A stretch of 64,000 bases of DNA, taken from JANNOG01 sp031398915. Lineage in GTDB: Bacteria > Actinomycetota > Actinomycetes > Actinomycetales > JBBAYJ01. The notes under the pieces are model-generated. The model was not told where the DNA came from. It saw only the letters and a list, made by a program, of their open reading frames with translations, and ran no database searches. Within the stretch, counting starts at the first letter, position 1, and every line of letters begins with the position of its first letter. The position numbers and the translations under genes are program-made. Below, piece after piece: positions 25,838 to 35,280 of the stretch. The DNA is taken from assembly GCA_031398915.1 (NCBI GenBank), contig JANNOG010000076.1, positions 25,229-89,228 of the forward strand. The letters run 5' to 3'.

Positions 25838-26643
25838 GCGGGGGCGATCTCGCCGGGTGGGCGGCGGAGATCCTGGCCGCCCGGGCCGCCGGGCGGTTGC
25901 TCGACCAGCCGATCACCTCCCGCGCGGAGTTGACGCTGGACGAGAGTTACCAGGTGCAGGCGCTCGTCACCGCAGCCCGACTGGCCCGTGGTGAACGCGT
26001 GGTCGGCTGGAAGTTGGGCTACACCTCGGTCGCGATGCGCGAGCAGATGGGTGTGAACGCGCCCAACTACGGACCGCTCACCGATGCGATGCTGCTGGCC
26101 AATGCCGCGACCGTGCCCGAGCGGGCCGTGCAGCCCCGGGTCGAACCGGAGATCGGGCTGCGGTTCGCGAGGCGCCTGACCGGCACGGTCGACGTCGCCG
26201 AGGTCCTGGGTGCCTGCGACGTCGCGCTCGCCTGCCTGGAGGTCGTCGACTCGGTATGGGCGGGGTACCGGTTCGCCATCGAGGACAACACCGCCGACGG
26301 GTCATCGGCGGCGTGGGTGACGGTCGGGGCGGAGCTGCCGCTGGACGACCTCGCCGGGATCGCGGTGACGGTGTCGGTCGACGACGAGGTGGTCGCCGAG
26401 GGCACCGGTGCGGCGGCCGGTGGCCACCCCGCCGTGGGCGTGGCCTGGCTGGCGGCGCAACTGGGCCGCCGTGGCCGTGCCATCGAGGCTGGTGACCTGG
26501 TCATCACCGGGGGCCTCACCCGGGCCGTCGCGCTCGCGCCCGGTGGGCGGGTCCGGGCGGATTTCGACGTCCCCGACTCGATCCCGGTCGGGGTCGCCGT
26601 CGACCGCACACCGCTGCCTCACCGAGGCTCACCCACCGGTTGA
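25834..26643 (+). CDS. 2-oxopent-4-enoate hydratase / 4-oxalocrotonate decarboxylase family
   Basis: A 269-residue member of the MhpD/XylJ/XylI family in the fumarylacetoacetate-hydrolase fold. Signatures are VGWKLGYTSVAMREQMG, then QPRVEPEIGLRF with the metal-binding acidic pair, and VITGGLTRAVAL near the C-terminus. These enzymes add water to 2-hydroxypenta-2,4-dienoate or decarboxylate 4-oxalocrotonate; the two activities cannot be told apart from sequence alone. It is the last gene of the synthase-Rieske operon and has two paralogs at 54-55.7 kb. The start overlaps the preceding stop. Confidence 0.88.
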   Translation: MSGGDLAGWAAEILAARAAGRLLDQPITSRAELTLDESYQVQALVTAARLARGERVVGWKLGYTSVAMREQMGVNAPNYGPLTDAMLLANAATVPERAVQPRVEPEIGLRFARRLTGTVDVAEVLGACDVALACLEVVDSVWAGYRFAIEDNTADGSSAAWVTVGAELPLDDLAGIAVTVSVDDEVVAEGTGAAAGGHPAVGVAWLAAQLGRRGRAIEAGDLVITGGLTRAVALAPGGRVRADFDVPDSIPVGVAVDRTPLPHRGSPTG

Positions 26644-26673
26644 CCAGGGCGTGTGGAGCGGGACATTCGTACC

Positions 26674-26718
26674 ATCAAAAGTAACGAAATGGTAACAAAC
26701 CTACCAACTACTAGGTAG
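26674..26718 (+). promoter_or_regulatory. promoter/operator signature of the glucan locus, site 1
   Basis: In this AT-rich patch the motif reads GTAAC-N6-GTAAC-N4-CTACC-N8-GGTAG, preceded by atcaaaa. The CTACC/GGTAG arms are an inverted repeat and the GTAAC elements a direct repeat one helical turn apart. It lies about 125 bases upstream of the secreted beta-helix gene. The same layout occurs at 41840-41878. A TetR protein of the locus is the likely ligand. Confidence 0.6.
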
Positions 26719-26843
26719 GTGGAGGAGTCTGGTGTCCATAACCCCAGGCGCCGCCGATGGCCACTCGACCGACCCACCGCCAGCCCCGTCCCAGTCAGCC
26801 GGGCTCGCCATCGTCGTCGCTCCAGACCAGCAGGGAGACATCG

Positions 26844-29546
26844 ATGTACACCTTGCCCCGTCCTCACCCCACGCCCACGTCTCGCCGCCCCCGAGCACGG
26901 TTGCGCGCGATGACAGCCATCACCGGCTCCCTGGCGCTGACCGCCGGCCTCTTGGGACTGGCCGCCACCACATCGTCCCAAGCCGCCGACACCCTGCTCT
27001 CTCAGGGCAAGCCCGCCGTCGCCTCGTCAGTCGAGGCTCCCCAGTTCGCGGCGGCGGCGGCAGTCGACGGCGATCCCGCCACCCGGTGGGCCAGCACCTT
27101 CGCCGACCCCCAGACGCTCCAGGTCGACCTCGGCGCCACCGCGACGATCAGTCAGGTGACACTCGTCTGGGAGGCGGCGTACGCCAGCAGCTTCCAGATC
27201 CAGACCTCGACCAACGGCACCACCTGGACCGACGTCTACGCCACCACCACCGGCACCGGCGGCACCCAGGACCTCACCGTCTCCGGTAGCGGACGCTACG
27301 TCCGAGTCCTCGGCACCGCCCGCGCCACCGCCTACGGCTACTCACTGTTCGAATTCCAGGTCTTCGGTTCACTGACCCCGACGACCACGTGTGGGACGGC
27401 GAACGCGGCACTCAACCGGCCGGCCACGGCGTCGTCGGCCCAGCTGGCGAGCACACCGGCGTCAGCTGCCGTCGACGGCGACGGCGCCACCCGGTGGTCG
27501 AGCGCGTTCGCCGACCCCCAGACGCTCCAGGTCGACCTCGGCAGCACGGCCACCATCTGCCGTGTGGGCCTCAGCTGGGAGGCGGCGTACGCCAGCAGCT
27601 TCCAGATCCAGACCTCGACCAACGGCACCACCTGGACCGACGTCTACGCCACCACCACCGGCACCGGCGGCACCCAGGACCTCACCGTCTCCGGCAGCGG
27701 ACGCTACGTCCGAGTCCTCGGCACCGCCCGCGCCACGCCCTACGGCTACTCACTGTTCGAATTCACGGTCCGGACCACCACGACGACCGGCACCCCGACG
27801 CCCACGACCACACCCACGACTACGCCCACCACGACCCCGGGCCCGACGATCCCCACCTCGGACACCCCGGACTTCGGCCCCAACGTCCAGATCTTCGACC
27901 CGTCGACACCGGTGTCGCAGATCCAGGCACGTGTCGACCAGGCGTTCAACGACCAGTTGCTCAGCTCGACCGCCCAGTTCGGGACGCAGCGCCACGTCTT
28001 CCTGTTCAAGCCCGGCAACTACGGTCGGGTCTTCGCCAACATCGGCTTCTACACGACCGTGGCAGGTCTGGGCCGCAACCCCGACGACGTCACCATCAAC
28101 GGAGCGATCAACGTCGACTCCGGCTGGAACTTCGGCGACGAGCGAAACGCCACCCAGAACTTCTGGCGCAGCGTCGAGAACCTCGCCATCGTCCCCGAGA
28201 GCGGCACCAACCGGTGGGCCGTGTCGCAGGCCGCGCCGATGCGGCGGGTGCACGTCCGAGGCAATCTGACCATGGGTCCCTCCAACCAGGACTTCGGGCA
28301 GGGCTACTCCAGCGGTGGCTTCCTGGCCGACAGCCGGGTCGACGGAGTCATCACATCCGGTTCGCAGCAGCAGTGGTACACCCGCGACTCGAGTATCGGC
28401 AGCTGGAACGGTGGCGTCTGGAACATGATGTTCTCCGGTGTCCAGGGAGCGCCCGCGACGGCCTTCCCGACGCCGCCGTACACCACGCTGGCCACCACAC
28501 CGGTAACCCGCGAGAAGCCGTACCTGTACGTCGACGCCACCGGCAAGTACAGCGTCTTCGTGCCGTCGGTGCGCCGTAACTCCTCCGGTGCCACCTGGCC
28601 CAACACCCCGGGCACGTCGATTCCGATGCGTGAGTTCTTCGTGGCACGACCCAGCGACCCGACGTCGACGATCAACGCCGCCCTGGCGCAGGGACTCAAC
28701 GTCTTCTTCACCCCGGGCACGTACACCGTGACCGAGACCATCCGGGTCACCCGCCCCGGCACGATCGTGACGGGCATCGGCTTCCCGACCCTCATCCCCT
28801 CCGGCGGCGTCGAGGTCATGAACGTCGCCGACGTGGACGGGATCAGCGTCAGCAGCCTGACGTTCGACGCCGGTACCACCAACAGCCCGACCCTGATGAG
28901 CGTCGGCCGGCCGGGCATTCACACCGACCACGCCGCCAACCCCATCGCCCTCTCGGACCTGTTCTTCCGAATCGGCAGCAGCGTGCAGGGCAGGGCAACC
29001 ACCACCCTGGTCGTGCACAGCGACGACACGATCATCGACCACATCTGGGCATGGCGCGCCGACCACGGCGGCGCACTGACCGGCTGGACGCTCAACACCG
29101 GCGACACCGGGCTGATCGTCAACGGTGACGACGTCCTGGCCACCGGCCTGTTCGTCGAGCACTACCAGAAGTACGAGGTGATCTGGAACGGCAACCGCGG
29201 ACGGACGATCTTCTTCCAGAACGAGAAGCCGTACGACGTACCCGACCAGGCCGCCTGGATCGATCCTGCGGGACGTAACGGCTACGCCGCCTACAAGGTC
29301 GCCGACACCGTCACCGACCACCAGGTCTGGGGCGGCGGGTCGTACAGCTACTTCAACGTCAACCCGAGCATCCGCCTCGACCGGAGCTTCGAGGTGCCGA
29401 ACCGGCCGGGCGTTCAGTTGCGCAGCCTGCTGACCGTCTCACTGGGCGACGTCGGCACGATCGCCAACGTCGTGAACGACACCGGTGGATCCGTCCCCAA
29501 CCCGGCCGGCAACACCGTGCCGCGCACCGTCGTCTCCTACCCCTGA
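26844..29546 (+). CDS. secreted protein: two discoidin domains and a right-handed beta-helix
   Basis: A 900-residue secreted protein. A signal peptide (MTAITGSLALTAGLLGLAA, ending near SSQAAD) is followed by two F5/8 type C (discoidin) carbohydrate-binding domains, at about residues 50-180 and 185-315. A Thr/Pro linker comes next, then a roughly 570-residue beta-helix domain with motifs such as LFKPGNYGRVFANIGFYTTV, MWAVSQ-like NRWAVSQAAPMRRVHV and VNGDDVLATGLFVEHYQKYE. The beta-helix family is often labelled adenylyl cyclase or coagulation-factor domain protein, but no activity is established to my knowledge; a polysaccharide lyase or hydrolase is inferred. Its paralog without discoidin domains is encoded at 42.5 kb. 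The ATG at 26844 has cagggaga upstream. Confidence 0.85.
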   Translation: MYTLPRPHPTPTSRRPRARLRAMTAITGSLALTAGLLGLAATTSSQAADTLLSQGKPAVASSVEAPQFAAAAAVDGDPATRWASTFADPQTLQVDLGATATISQVTLVWEAAYASSFQIQTSTNGTTWTDVYATTTGTGGTQDLTVSGSGRYVRVLGTARATAYGYSLFEFQVFGSLTPTTTCGTANAALNRPATASSAQLASTPASAAVDGDGATRWSSAFADPQTLQVDLGSTATICRVGLSWEAAYASSFQIQTSTNGTTWTDVYATTTGTGGTQDLTVSGSGRYVRVLGTARATPYGYSLFEFTVRTTTTTGTPTPTTTPTTTPTTTPGPTIPTSDTPDFGPNVQIFDPSTPVSQIQARVDQAFNDQLLSSTAQFGTQRHVFLFKPGNYGRVFANIGFYTTVAGLGRNPDDVTINGAINVDSGWNFGDERNATQNFWRSVENLAIVPESGTNRWAVSQAAPMRRVHVRGNLTMGPSNQDFGQGYSSGGFLADSRVDGVITSGSQQQWYTRDSSIGSWNGGVWNMMFSGVQGAPATAFPTPPYTTLATTPVTREKPYLYVDATGKYSVFVPSVRRNSSGATWPNTPGTSIPMREFFVARPSDPTSTINAALAQGLNVFFTPGTYTVTETIRVTRPGTIVTGIGFPTLIPSGGVEVMNVADVDGISVSSLTFDAGTTNSPTLMSVGRPGIHTDHAANPIALSDLFFRIGSSVQGRATTTLVVHSDDTIIDHIWAWRADHGGALTGWTLNTGDTGLIVNGDDVLATGLFVEHYQKYEVIWNGNRGRTIFFQNEKPYDVPDQAAWIDPAGRNGYAAYKVADTVTDHQVWGGGSYSYFNVNPSIRLDRSFEVPNRPGVQLRSLLTVSLGDVGTIANVVNDTGGSVPNPAGNTVPRTVVSYP
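27099..27356 (+). repeat. direct repeat copy 1 in the beta-helix gene (discoidin 1)
   Basis: This segment recurs 408 bases further on. The last 190 bases of the two copies are almost identical, with only a few differences, which points to recent duplication or gene conversion of the discoidin module. Confidence 0.8.
27507..27764 (+). repeat. direct repeat copy 2 in the beta-helix gene (discoidin 2)
   Basis: Second copy of the segment at 27099-27356, offset by exactly 408 bases (136 codons), so unequal crossing-over between them would delete or add one domain in frame. Confidence 0.8.
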
Positions 29547-29613
29547 CCGCTCCTGCGGATCTGAGCGCTCACCGGATCCGGAGTTCTCACCACATCTGAA
29601 CCCTCGGCACGAC

Positions 29614-29654
29614 ACCGCCCCGGTATCCCGCCCTTCGCAGGGTGCCGGGGCGGT
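29614..29654 (+). terminator. strong hairpin after the beta-helix gene
   Basis: Perfect 10-base arms accgccccgg and ccggggcggt enclose a 21-base loop that can itself pair (cccgccc/ggg). It lies 68 bases after the stop and is followed by a ccttttcc patch, consistent with an intrinsic terminator on the plus strand. Confidence 0.65.
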
Positions 29655-29719
29655 GGCGTCGGATCGCCATGTCCTTTTCCGCACGGCCCCATCTGTGATC
29701 TCACATCAAGGGAGATGCC

Positions 29720-32700
29720 ATGAACCTGTCGCGAACCCATCGACCAGCGCTGCTGGTCCTGCTCGCCTGCGCTGCCCTCGTGCTCGGGGTGGCCGTGGTG
29801 CCGGGCGCGTTGCCCGACGCCCGCGCCGCCTCGACCCTGCTGTCCCAGGGTCGACCTGCAACTGCGTCATCGACAGAGAGCGCGGGCACCCCGGCATCAG
29901 CCGCGTTCGACGGCGACGCCGGTACCCGGTGGTCCTCCGCCTACAGCGACCCGCAGTGGCTGCAGGTCGACCTCGGAACCACCGCGGCGATCGACCGGGT
30001 GGTCCTCACCTGGGAGAGCGCGGCCGCCCGAACATTCCAGATCCAGACCTCGAACGACGCTGCCACCTGGACCGCCGTCCACACGACGAGCAACGGCGTC
30101 GGCGGCACCCAAGACCTGAGCGTGACCGGCACCGGACGCTATGTGCGGATGCTCGGCACCGCACGGGTGACCGGGTACGGGTACTCGCTGTGGGAGTTCG
30201 CCGTCTACGGCAGTGCCGTCAGTGCGTGCGGCACGACCGATGCCGCCCGCGGCAGGCCGGCCCTCGCCTCCTCGACCGAGGGCCCGTTCGTCGCCGCCTC
30301 GGCATTCGACGGCGACCCCGGCACCCGGTGGGCCAGCGAACCCAGCGACCCACAGTGGCTTCGGGTCGACCTCGGCGCCACCGCCACGATCTGCCGGGTC
30401 ACCCTCAGTTGGGAGGCCGCCTACGCATCGGGCTTCGAGATCCAGACCTCCGACGACGGCGCCAACTGGACCAGGATCTACTCGACGACCAGCGGAACCG
30501 GCGGCACCCAGAGCCTCACGGTCAGCGGAAGTGGGCGCTACGTCCGCCTGCTGGGTACCACTCGCGCCACCGGCTATGGCTACTCGGTGTGGGACATGAC
30601 GGTGTCGACGACCGGCGGCACACCGCCCACCACCCCGACCACCACCACCCCGACCACCACCACCCCGACCACCACCACCCCCACGACCACACCGACCACG
30701 ACACCGCCCGCCCCCGGCGGAACGCCCATCTCGCAATTCGCCCCGGTCACGGCGTCGTCCTACGAGGGGGGCAACGCACCAGCGGCCGCACTCGACGGCC
30801 GGAGCACCACCCGGTGGAGCAGCCTCGCCAGTGACGCGCAGTGGCTGCAGGTCGATCTGGGCGGGTCGGCGACCATCACGGGCGTCTACCTGGACTGGGA
30901 ATCGGCCTACGCCACGGGCTACCGCATCGAGGTGTCCACCGACGCCACCACGTGGACGACCGCCTACTCGACGGCGACCGGCCCCGGCGGCAAGGAACGC
31001 CTCACCGTCTCGGGCACCGGGCGCTACGTCCGGTTCTACGGCACCGCCAGAGCAACCGGCTACGGCTACTCGCTGTGGGAGTTCCAGGTGTTCGGCACCG
31101 TCGACACCTCCGCCTCGACGCCGACGATGCTGTCCGGCCCCACTCGGCCGCCGACCACGACGGGCCAGTTCGCCCTCACCGCACCGGCCGATCGCGCCAT
31201 GGTCACCACCACCCGGCGGCCGGCCCTGTCGTGGGCGGCCGTGGGCGGTGCGACCCGGTACGAGGTGTGGCTCAACATCAGCCGCACCGACTACGACTTC
31301 ACCGCGTCCGGCAACCTCATCGACCTCTACACCAAGGTCGCCGAGCCCACGACCATCGGCTATACCCCCACCTGGGACCTGCCGGACCGGTGGACGTACA
31401 AGTGGTACGTCGTGGCGGTCGACGGCGCCACCCGGACCACCTCGGCGATCCGCAGCTTCAGCGTCTACCGGCCGGACATCGCACCCGCCGGTGACGGCAT
31501 CGCGATCGTCAACGGCGCCCGGGACCTCAATCGCAACGGGACGATCCAGCCGTACGAGGACTGGCGCCTGCCCGTCCAGACCCGCGTCGACGACCTGCTC
31601 TCCCGGATGACGACGGAGGAGAAGGCCTACCAGATGTTCTACAACGCGCAGGAGTACGCACAGTCGGGGTGGCACTTCGGGCCCGCCCAGCCGGGCGACC
31701 TCGATCTGGTGCTGCGGTCCTCGGCCACCACCCGGCTGGGTATCCCGGCGGTCTCGGCAGGCGACACCATCGCCGGGTACGCGACGACGTACCCACTGCA
31801 GAGCGGGCTGGCGGCCGGACAGAACTACGCCCTGGACTACCAACTGGGCGACATGCAGCGACGTGAACAGCTGGAGGTCGGAACCCGAGGTGTCCTGGGC
31901 CCCCTGGCCGAGGTGGGCACGAAGGTGCTCTACCCCCGGATCCAGGAGGGCAACGGCGAGAACGCGGACGTCGCCGCCGCACAGACCAGGGCACTGGTCG
32001 CCGGACTGCAGGGCGGTCCCGAGCTCAACCCGAACTCGGTCCTCGCCACGGTCAAACACTGGCCGGGCGAGGGGGCCGGCGGTGAGGCACTCATCGTCTC
32101 CGACGCCGTCAGCATCAAGTACCACCTGATCCCGTTCCGGGCCGCGATCGAGGCGGGAGCGGTGAACATCATGCCGGGATACGCGGGCAGTTCGCTGCTC
32201 GACCCGGGTGGACCAGGCGCAGGCGACAGCAAGCCGATCCTCGACTACCTGCGCCAGAACCTCGGGTACACCGGTCTCATCACCACCGACTGGCTGCCGT
32301 CGTTCACCTGGGTGGGCGCCGCGAACGCCGGGTCCGACGTGATGGGCGGGGCGGACCCCGGTGCCGAGGGCTTCACCCTGGCGTCGTTCACCTCCGGCGT
32401 TCCCAGCGCCCGCATCGACGACGCCGTGCGGCGCGTCCTGCTCCTGAAGTTCCAGCTCGGCATCTTCGAGGAGCCCTACGGCGACCCCGTCAACGGGCCC
32501 TACCGCTGGCACACCCCCGCCAACACCGCGCTGGTCAACCAGGCGGCGAGAGAGTCCAACACGCTGCTGCGCAACGACGGGGTACTGCCCGTCCGACTCG
32601 GCGCCGGGGACAACATCGTCGTCGCCGGACCCCGCGCCACCGACGGCGAATCGTGCTGCATCTGGACCAGCTACTTCCACGACGAGTACGGCTCGCTGAA

Positions 32701-33268
32701 CTACCTCGAGGCCATCCGGGCGCGAGCGGCACAGGCCGGGGTGACGGTCGACTCCGAGACCAGCACCGACCCGGAGCTGGCCGTGGTGGTCGTCGGCGAA
32801 CCGACCTACACCCACGCCACCGCCTGGGTGAAGGAGGAGGCGTACCTGCCCGCCGACCAGCGGGCGGTGATCCAACGGTTCAAGGACCAGGGAATCCCCG
32901 TCGTGGTCGTGCTCGTCCTGCCACGCCCGATCGTCATCACCGACTGGCACGAGGTCGCCGACGCCGTCGTGGTCACCTACCGCGGCGGCGAAGAGGTGGG
33001 CCCGGCCACGGCCAGCCTGCTCTTCGGCGACTACCAGCCCTCCGGCACCCTGCCGTGGCAGTTGCCCCGCTCGCTCGACCAGGTTGTGCGACCCGGCGGG
33101 ATCGATGTCCTGGCCGACGCCAACGAGGCCTGGGACCTGCCCTACGACCTCGGCGCGACAGCCGCCGAGCGGGCCACGATCCGGGCCCGGATCGACGCCG
33201 GCCAGACGGTTCCGACGACGTTCGGCAACCCGCTCTATCCCTACGGTGCTGGCATCCAGGGCTGGTGA
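29720..33268 (+). CDS. secreted multidomain GH3 glycoside hydrolase with three discoidin domains
   Basis: A 1182-residue secreted enzyme. After a signal peptide (ALLVLLACAALVLGVAVVPGA) come three F5/8C domains. The second and third are separated by a linker of TTPTTTTPTTTTPTT repeats. An Fn3-like region follows (APADRAMVTTTRRPALSWAAV). The GH3 catalytic part begins near residue 620 (LSRMTTEEKAYQMFYNAQ), with the conserved KHWPGEG and the nucleophile Asp857 in LITTDWLPSF. The C-terminal GH3 domain ends in YPYGAGIQGW. GH3 enzymes cleave terminal beta-linked glucose or related sugars. With the GH64-like neighbour, a beta-glucan such as laminarin or fungal wall glucan is the likely target. ATG start with aagggag upstream. 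Confidence 0.9.
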   Translation: MNLSRTHRPALLVLLACAALVLGVAVVPGALPDARAASTLLSQGRPATASSTESAGTPASAAFDGDAGTRWSSAYSDPQWLQVDLGTTAAIDRVVLTWESAAARTFQIQTSNDAATWTAVHTTSNGVGGTQDLSVTGTGRYVRMLGTARVTGYGYSLWEFAVYGSAVSACGTTDAARGRPALASSTEGPFVAASAFDGDPGTRWASEPSDPQWLRVDLGATATICRVTLSWEAAYASGFEIQTSDDGANWTRIYSTTSGTGGTQSLTVSGSGRYVRLLGTTRATGYGYSVWDMTVSTTGGTPPTTPTTTTPTTTTPTTTTPTTTPTTTPPAPGGTPISQFAPVTASSYEGGNAPAAALDGRSTTRWSSLASDAQWLQVDLGGSATITGVYLDWESAYATGYRIEVSTDATTWTTAYSTATGPGGKERLTVSGTGRYVRFYGTARATGYGYSLWEFQVFGTVDTSASTPTMLSGPTRPPTTTGQFALTAPADRAMVTTTRRPALSWAAVGGATRYEVWLNISRTDYDFTASGNLIDLYTKVAEPTTIGYTPTWDLPDRWTYKWYVVAVDGATRTTSAIRSFSVYRPDIAPAGDGIAIVNGARDLNRNGTIQPYEDWRLPVQTRVDDLLSRMTTEEKAYQMFYNAQEYAQSGWHFGPAQPGDLDLVLRSSATTRLGIPAVSAGDTIAGYATTYPLQSGLAAGQNYALDYQLGDMQRREQLEVGTRGVLGPLAEVGTKVLYPRIQEGNGENADVAAAQTRALVAGLQGGPELNPNSVLATVKHWPGEGAGGEALIVSDAVSIKYHLIPFRAAIEAGAVNIMPGYAGSSLLDPGGPGAGDSKPILDYLRQNLGYTGLITTDWLPSFTWVGAANAGSDVMGGADPGAEGFTLASFTSGVPSARIDDAVRRVLLLKFQLGIFEEPYGDPVNGPYRWHTPANTALVNQAARESNTLLRNDGVLPVRLGAGDNIVVAGPRATDGESCCIWTSYFHDEYGSLNYLEAIRARAAQAGVTVDSETSTDPELAVVVVGEPTYTHATAWVKEEAYLPADQRAVIQRFKDQGIPVVVVLVLPRPIVITDWHEVADAVVVTYRGGEEVGPATASLLFGDYQPSGTLPWQLPRSLDQVVRPGGIDVLADANEAWDLPYDLGATAAERATIRARIDAGQTVPTTFGNPLYPYGAGIQGW

Positions 33269-33293
33269 GCTGCGGGGCGGGGGGCGAGAACGC

Positions 33294-33356
33294 GTCGCCC
33301 CCCGCCCCGCGTCGCCCCCCGCCCCGCGTCGCCCCCCGCCCCGCGTCGCCCCACCC
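33294..33356. repeat. 17-base GC-rich tandem repeat between GH3 and GH64-like genes
   Basis: gtcgccccccgccccgc is repeated with period 17 at 33294, 33311, 33328 and 33345. It fills half of the 125-base spacer and has no coding sense. Confidence 0.85.
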
Positions 33357-33393
33357 GCTGACCCCCAGCAGCACGCAGACCCCAGGAGGACAC

Positions 33394-35235
33394 ATGACCA
33401 TGCCCGATCCTTCGACTCCCCCACTCGTACGACGTCCGGCCTTCGTCATCGGTCTCGTCGCCACACTGGTGACAGCCATGATCGCGACCGCTCTCGGCAC
33501 TCTCGACGGATCGGCTGCCGCCGCAGGCACCCTGCTGTCCCAGGGCAAACCGGCCGTCGCGTCATCGGTCGAGAACGCCGCCACCCCGGCGAGCGCCGCC
33601 GTCGACGGCGACCCCGGCACCCGCTGGTCCAGTGACTTCAGCGACCCGCAGTGGCTGCGGATCGACCTCGGGGCCACCTCGACCATCGACTCGGTGCAGC
33701 TCGTCTGGGAGGCCGCCTACGCCCGGACCTTCCGGATCCAGGTCTCCGACGACGCCACCACCTGGCGCGACGCCACGCCCGTGGTCACCGGCGTCAGTGG
33801 CACCCAGACCGTGGTCGCTGCCGGCACCGGCCGCTACGTCCGGATGCTCGGTTCGACCCGGGCGACGGGCTACGGCTACTCGCTGTGGGAGTTCCGGGTC
33901 TACGGCGACTCGGGATCGGCCACGACCTGCGCCGCAACCAACCAGGCACAGGGCAGGCCGGCAGCGGCGTCCTCGGTGGAGAACCCCGGCACGCCCGCGA
34001 GCGCCGCGGTCGACGGCGACCCGGGCACCCGCTGGGCGAGTGCGTTCAGTGACCCGCAGTGGTTACGGGTCGATCTCGGCGCCCGAGTCGGTGTCTGCGG
34101 GGTCACACTGACCTGGGAGGCCGCATACGCCACCGGCTTCGCCATCCAGGTCTCGGACGACGCCACGACGTGGACGGACGCCTATCGGAGCACGACCGGA
34201 ACCGGCGGGACCCAGACCCTGGCCCTGGACGCCGTCGGGCGTTATGTCCGGGTGCTGGGAACGGCCCGTGCCACCGGCTACGGCTACTCGCTGTGGGAGT
34301 TCGCCGTCCGCATCACCGCGGCAAACCCGACCCCCACGGCGACCCCCACTCCGCCTACCCCCACTCCGACGACTCCCACGCCGACGACGACTCAGACTCC
34401 GACTCCGCCGGGGTACGACGCGTTCTGGGGTGACACCAGCACCATCCCGGCCGCCAACAACGTGCTGATGCTCAAGATCCTCAACCGCACCAACGGGCGG
34501 TACCGCGACGACCAGGTGTTCTGGAGCTACAACGGCGAGGTCCGCTCGATCGCCGAGCAGCCGTACTTCGATATGCCCGCCAACACGGCCGGGCGGATGT
34601 ACTTCCATCTCGGATCGCCGACCAGCCGGTACACCGACTTCATCGAGTTCACCGTCGGGCCTGACGTCTTCAACGGCAACACCACCCGGGTCGACGGCTT
34701 CAGCCTCAAGCTCGCGATGCGGCTGCACGCCCGGGACGGGTACGACCGGGCCGTCGGCGAGGACCTCGCCACGTTCGCCGAAGACCGGGCGGAGACCTTC
34801 CAACGGTTCATCGACGAGGTCCCCGCCGAGTTCGACGACCTGGCCCGGATCGAGGCGCCCTACCGGATTCCGGCACCCAACAACTCCCCGGATTTCCGCC
34901 CCGGTGGACGGTACGAGGCCTACCTCAGCAGCTACGCGGCATCGGTCGGCGTGAACGCGACGACGTCGGAGATCACCGGGTGTTCGGGACCGCTGGCTGA
35001 GGCGCCCGGGTTGTGCTCGGCACTCAACCGGCACGTGGCGCAGCTGCCGCCGAGCCAATGGTCGACGCCGTCGCTGTACTACCAGAGCGCCCCGGCGAAC
35101 TACTACTCGAAGTTCTGGCACGACCACGCCATCGACGCCCTCGCCTATGGCTTCCCGTACGACGACTTCGCCTCTCAGTCGTCATTCATCGCCCGCGGCG
35201 ACCCGGAGTACCTGCTGGTGGCGGTCGGCTGGTGA
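33394..35235 (+). CDS. secreted GH64-like beta-1,3-glucanase with two discoidin domains
   Basis: A 613-residue secreted enzyme. The signal peptide (PAFVIGLVATLVTAMIATAL) is followed by two F5/8C domains (to about residue 310), a Pro/Thr linker (PTPTATPTPPTPTPTTPTPT) and a 270-residue catalytic domain. That domain resembles GH64 laminaripentaose-producing beta-1,3-glucanases, with DFIEFTVGP, VDGFSLKLAMRLH, and the closing ALAYGFPYDDFASQSS followed by VAVGW. GH64 enzymes cut beta-1,3-glucan to oligosaccharides, which the ABC importer and intracellular GH3 encoded downstream could take up and hydrolyse. The family assignment is by motif and is not absolute. ATG start with a clear aggagga site. 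Confidence 0.82.
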   Translation: MTMPDPSTPPLVRRPAFVIGLVATLVTAMIATALGTLDGSAAAAGTLLSQGKPAVASSVENAATPASAAVDGDPGTRWSSDFSDPQWLRIDLGATSTIDSVQLVWEAAYARTFRIQVSDDATTWRDATPVVTGVSGTQTVVAAGTGRYVRMLGSTRATGYGYSLWEFRVYGDSGSATTCAATNQAQGRPAAASSVENPGTPASAAVDGDPGTRWASAFSDPQWLRVDLGARVGVCGVTLTWEAAYATGFAIQVSDDATTWTDAYRSTTGTGGTQTLALDAVGRYVRVLGTARATGYGYSLWEFAVRITAANPTPTATPTPPTPTPTTPTPTTTQTPTPPGYDAFWGDTSTIPAANNVLMLKILNRTNGRYRDDQVFWSYNGEVRSIAEQPYFDMPANTAGRMYFHLGSPTSRYTDFIEFTVGPDVFNGNTTRVDGFSLKLAMRLHARDGYDRAVGEDLATFAEDRAETFQRFIDEVPAEFDDLARIEAPYRIPAPNNSPDFRPGGRYEAYLSSYAASVGVNATTSEITGCSGPLAEAPGLCSALNRHVAQLPPSQWSTPSLYYQSAPANYYSKFWHDHAIDALAYGFPYDDFASQSSFIARGDPEYLLVAVGW

Positions 35236-35280
35236 TCCAAACACCGTAATCCGCGGCACCTGGGCGGCTACAGTCGAAGC

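Noticed and set aside
21321..26643. Anaerobic phenol carboxylation pathway
   Set aside because: No UbiD-like phenylphosphate carboxylase subunits are present; oxygenases and extradiol dioxygenases indicate aerobic metabolism.
33294..33356. GC-rich repeats considered as a CRISPR array or attachment site
   Set aside because: Units are 17 bases with no spacers, no cas genes and no integrase nearby; a simple tandem repeat.
29897..33424. A very long open frame on the minus strand opposite the secreted GH3 gene
   Set aside because: It mirrors the plus-strand gene codon for codon in this GC-rich DNA, has no recognisable domain, and the plus strand has signal peptide, discoidin and GH3 motifs.
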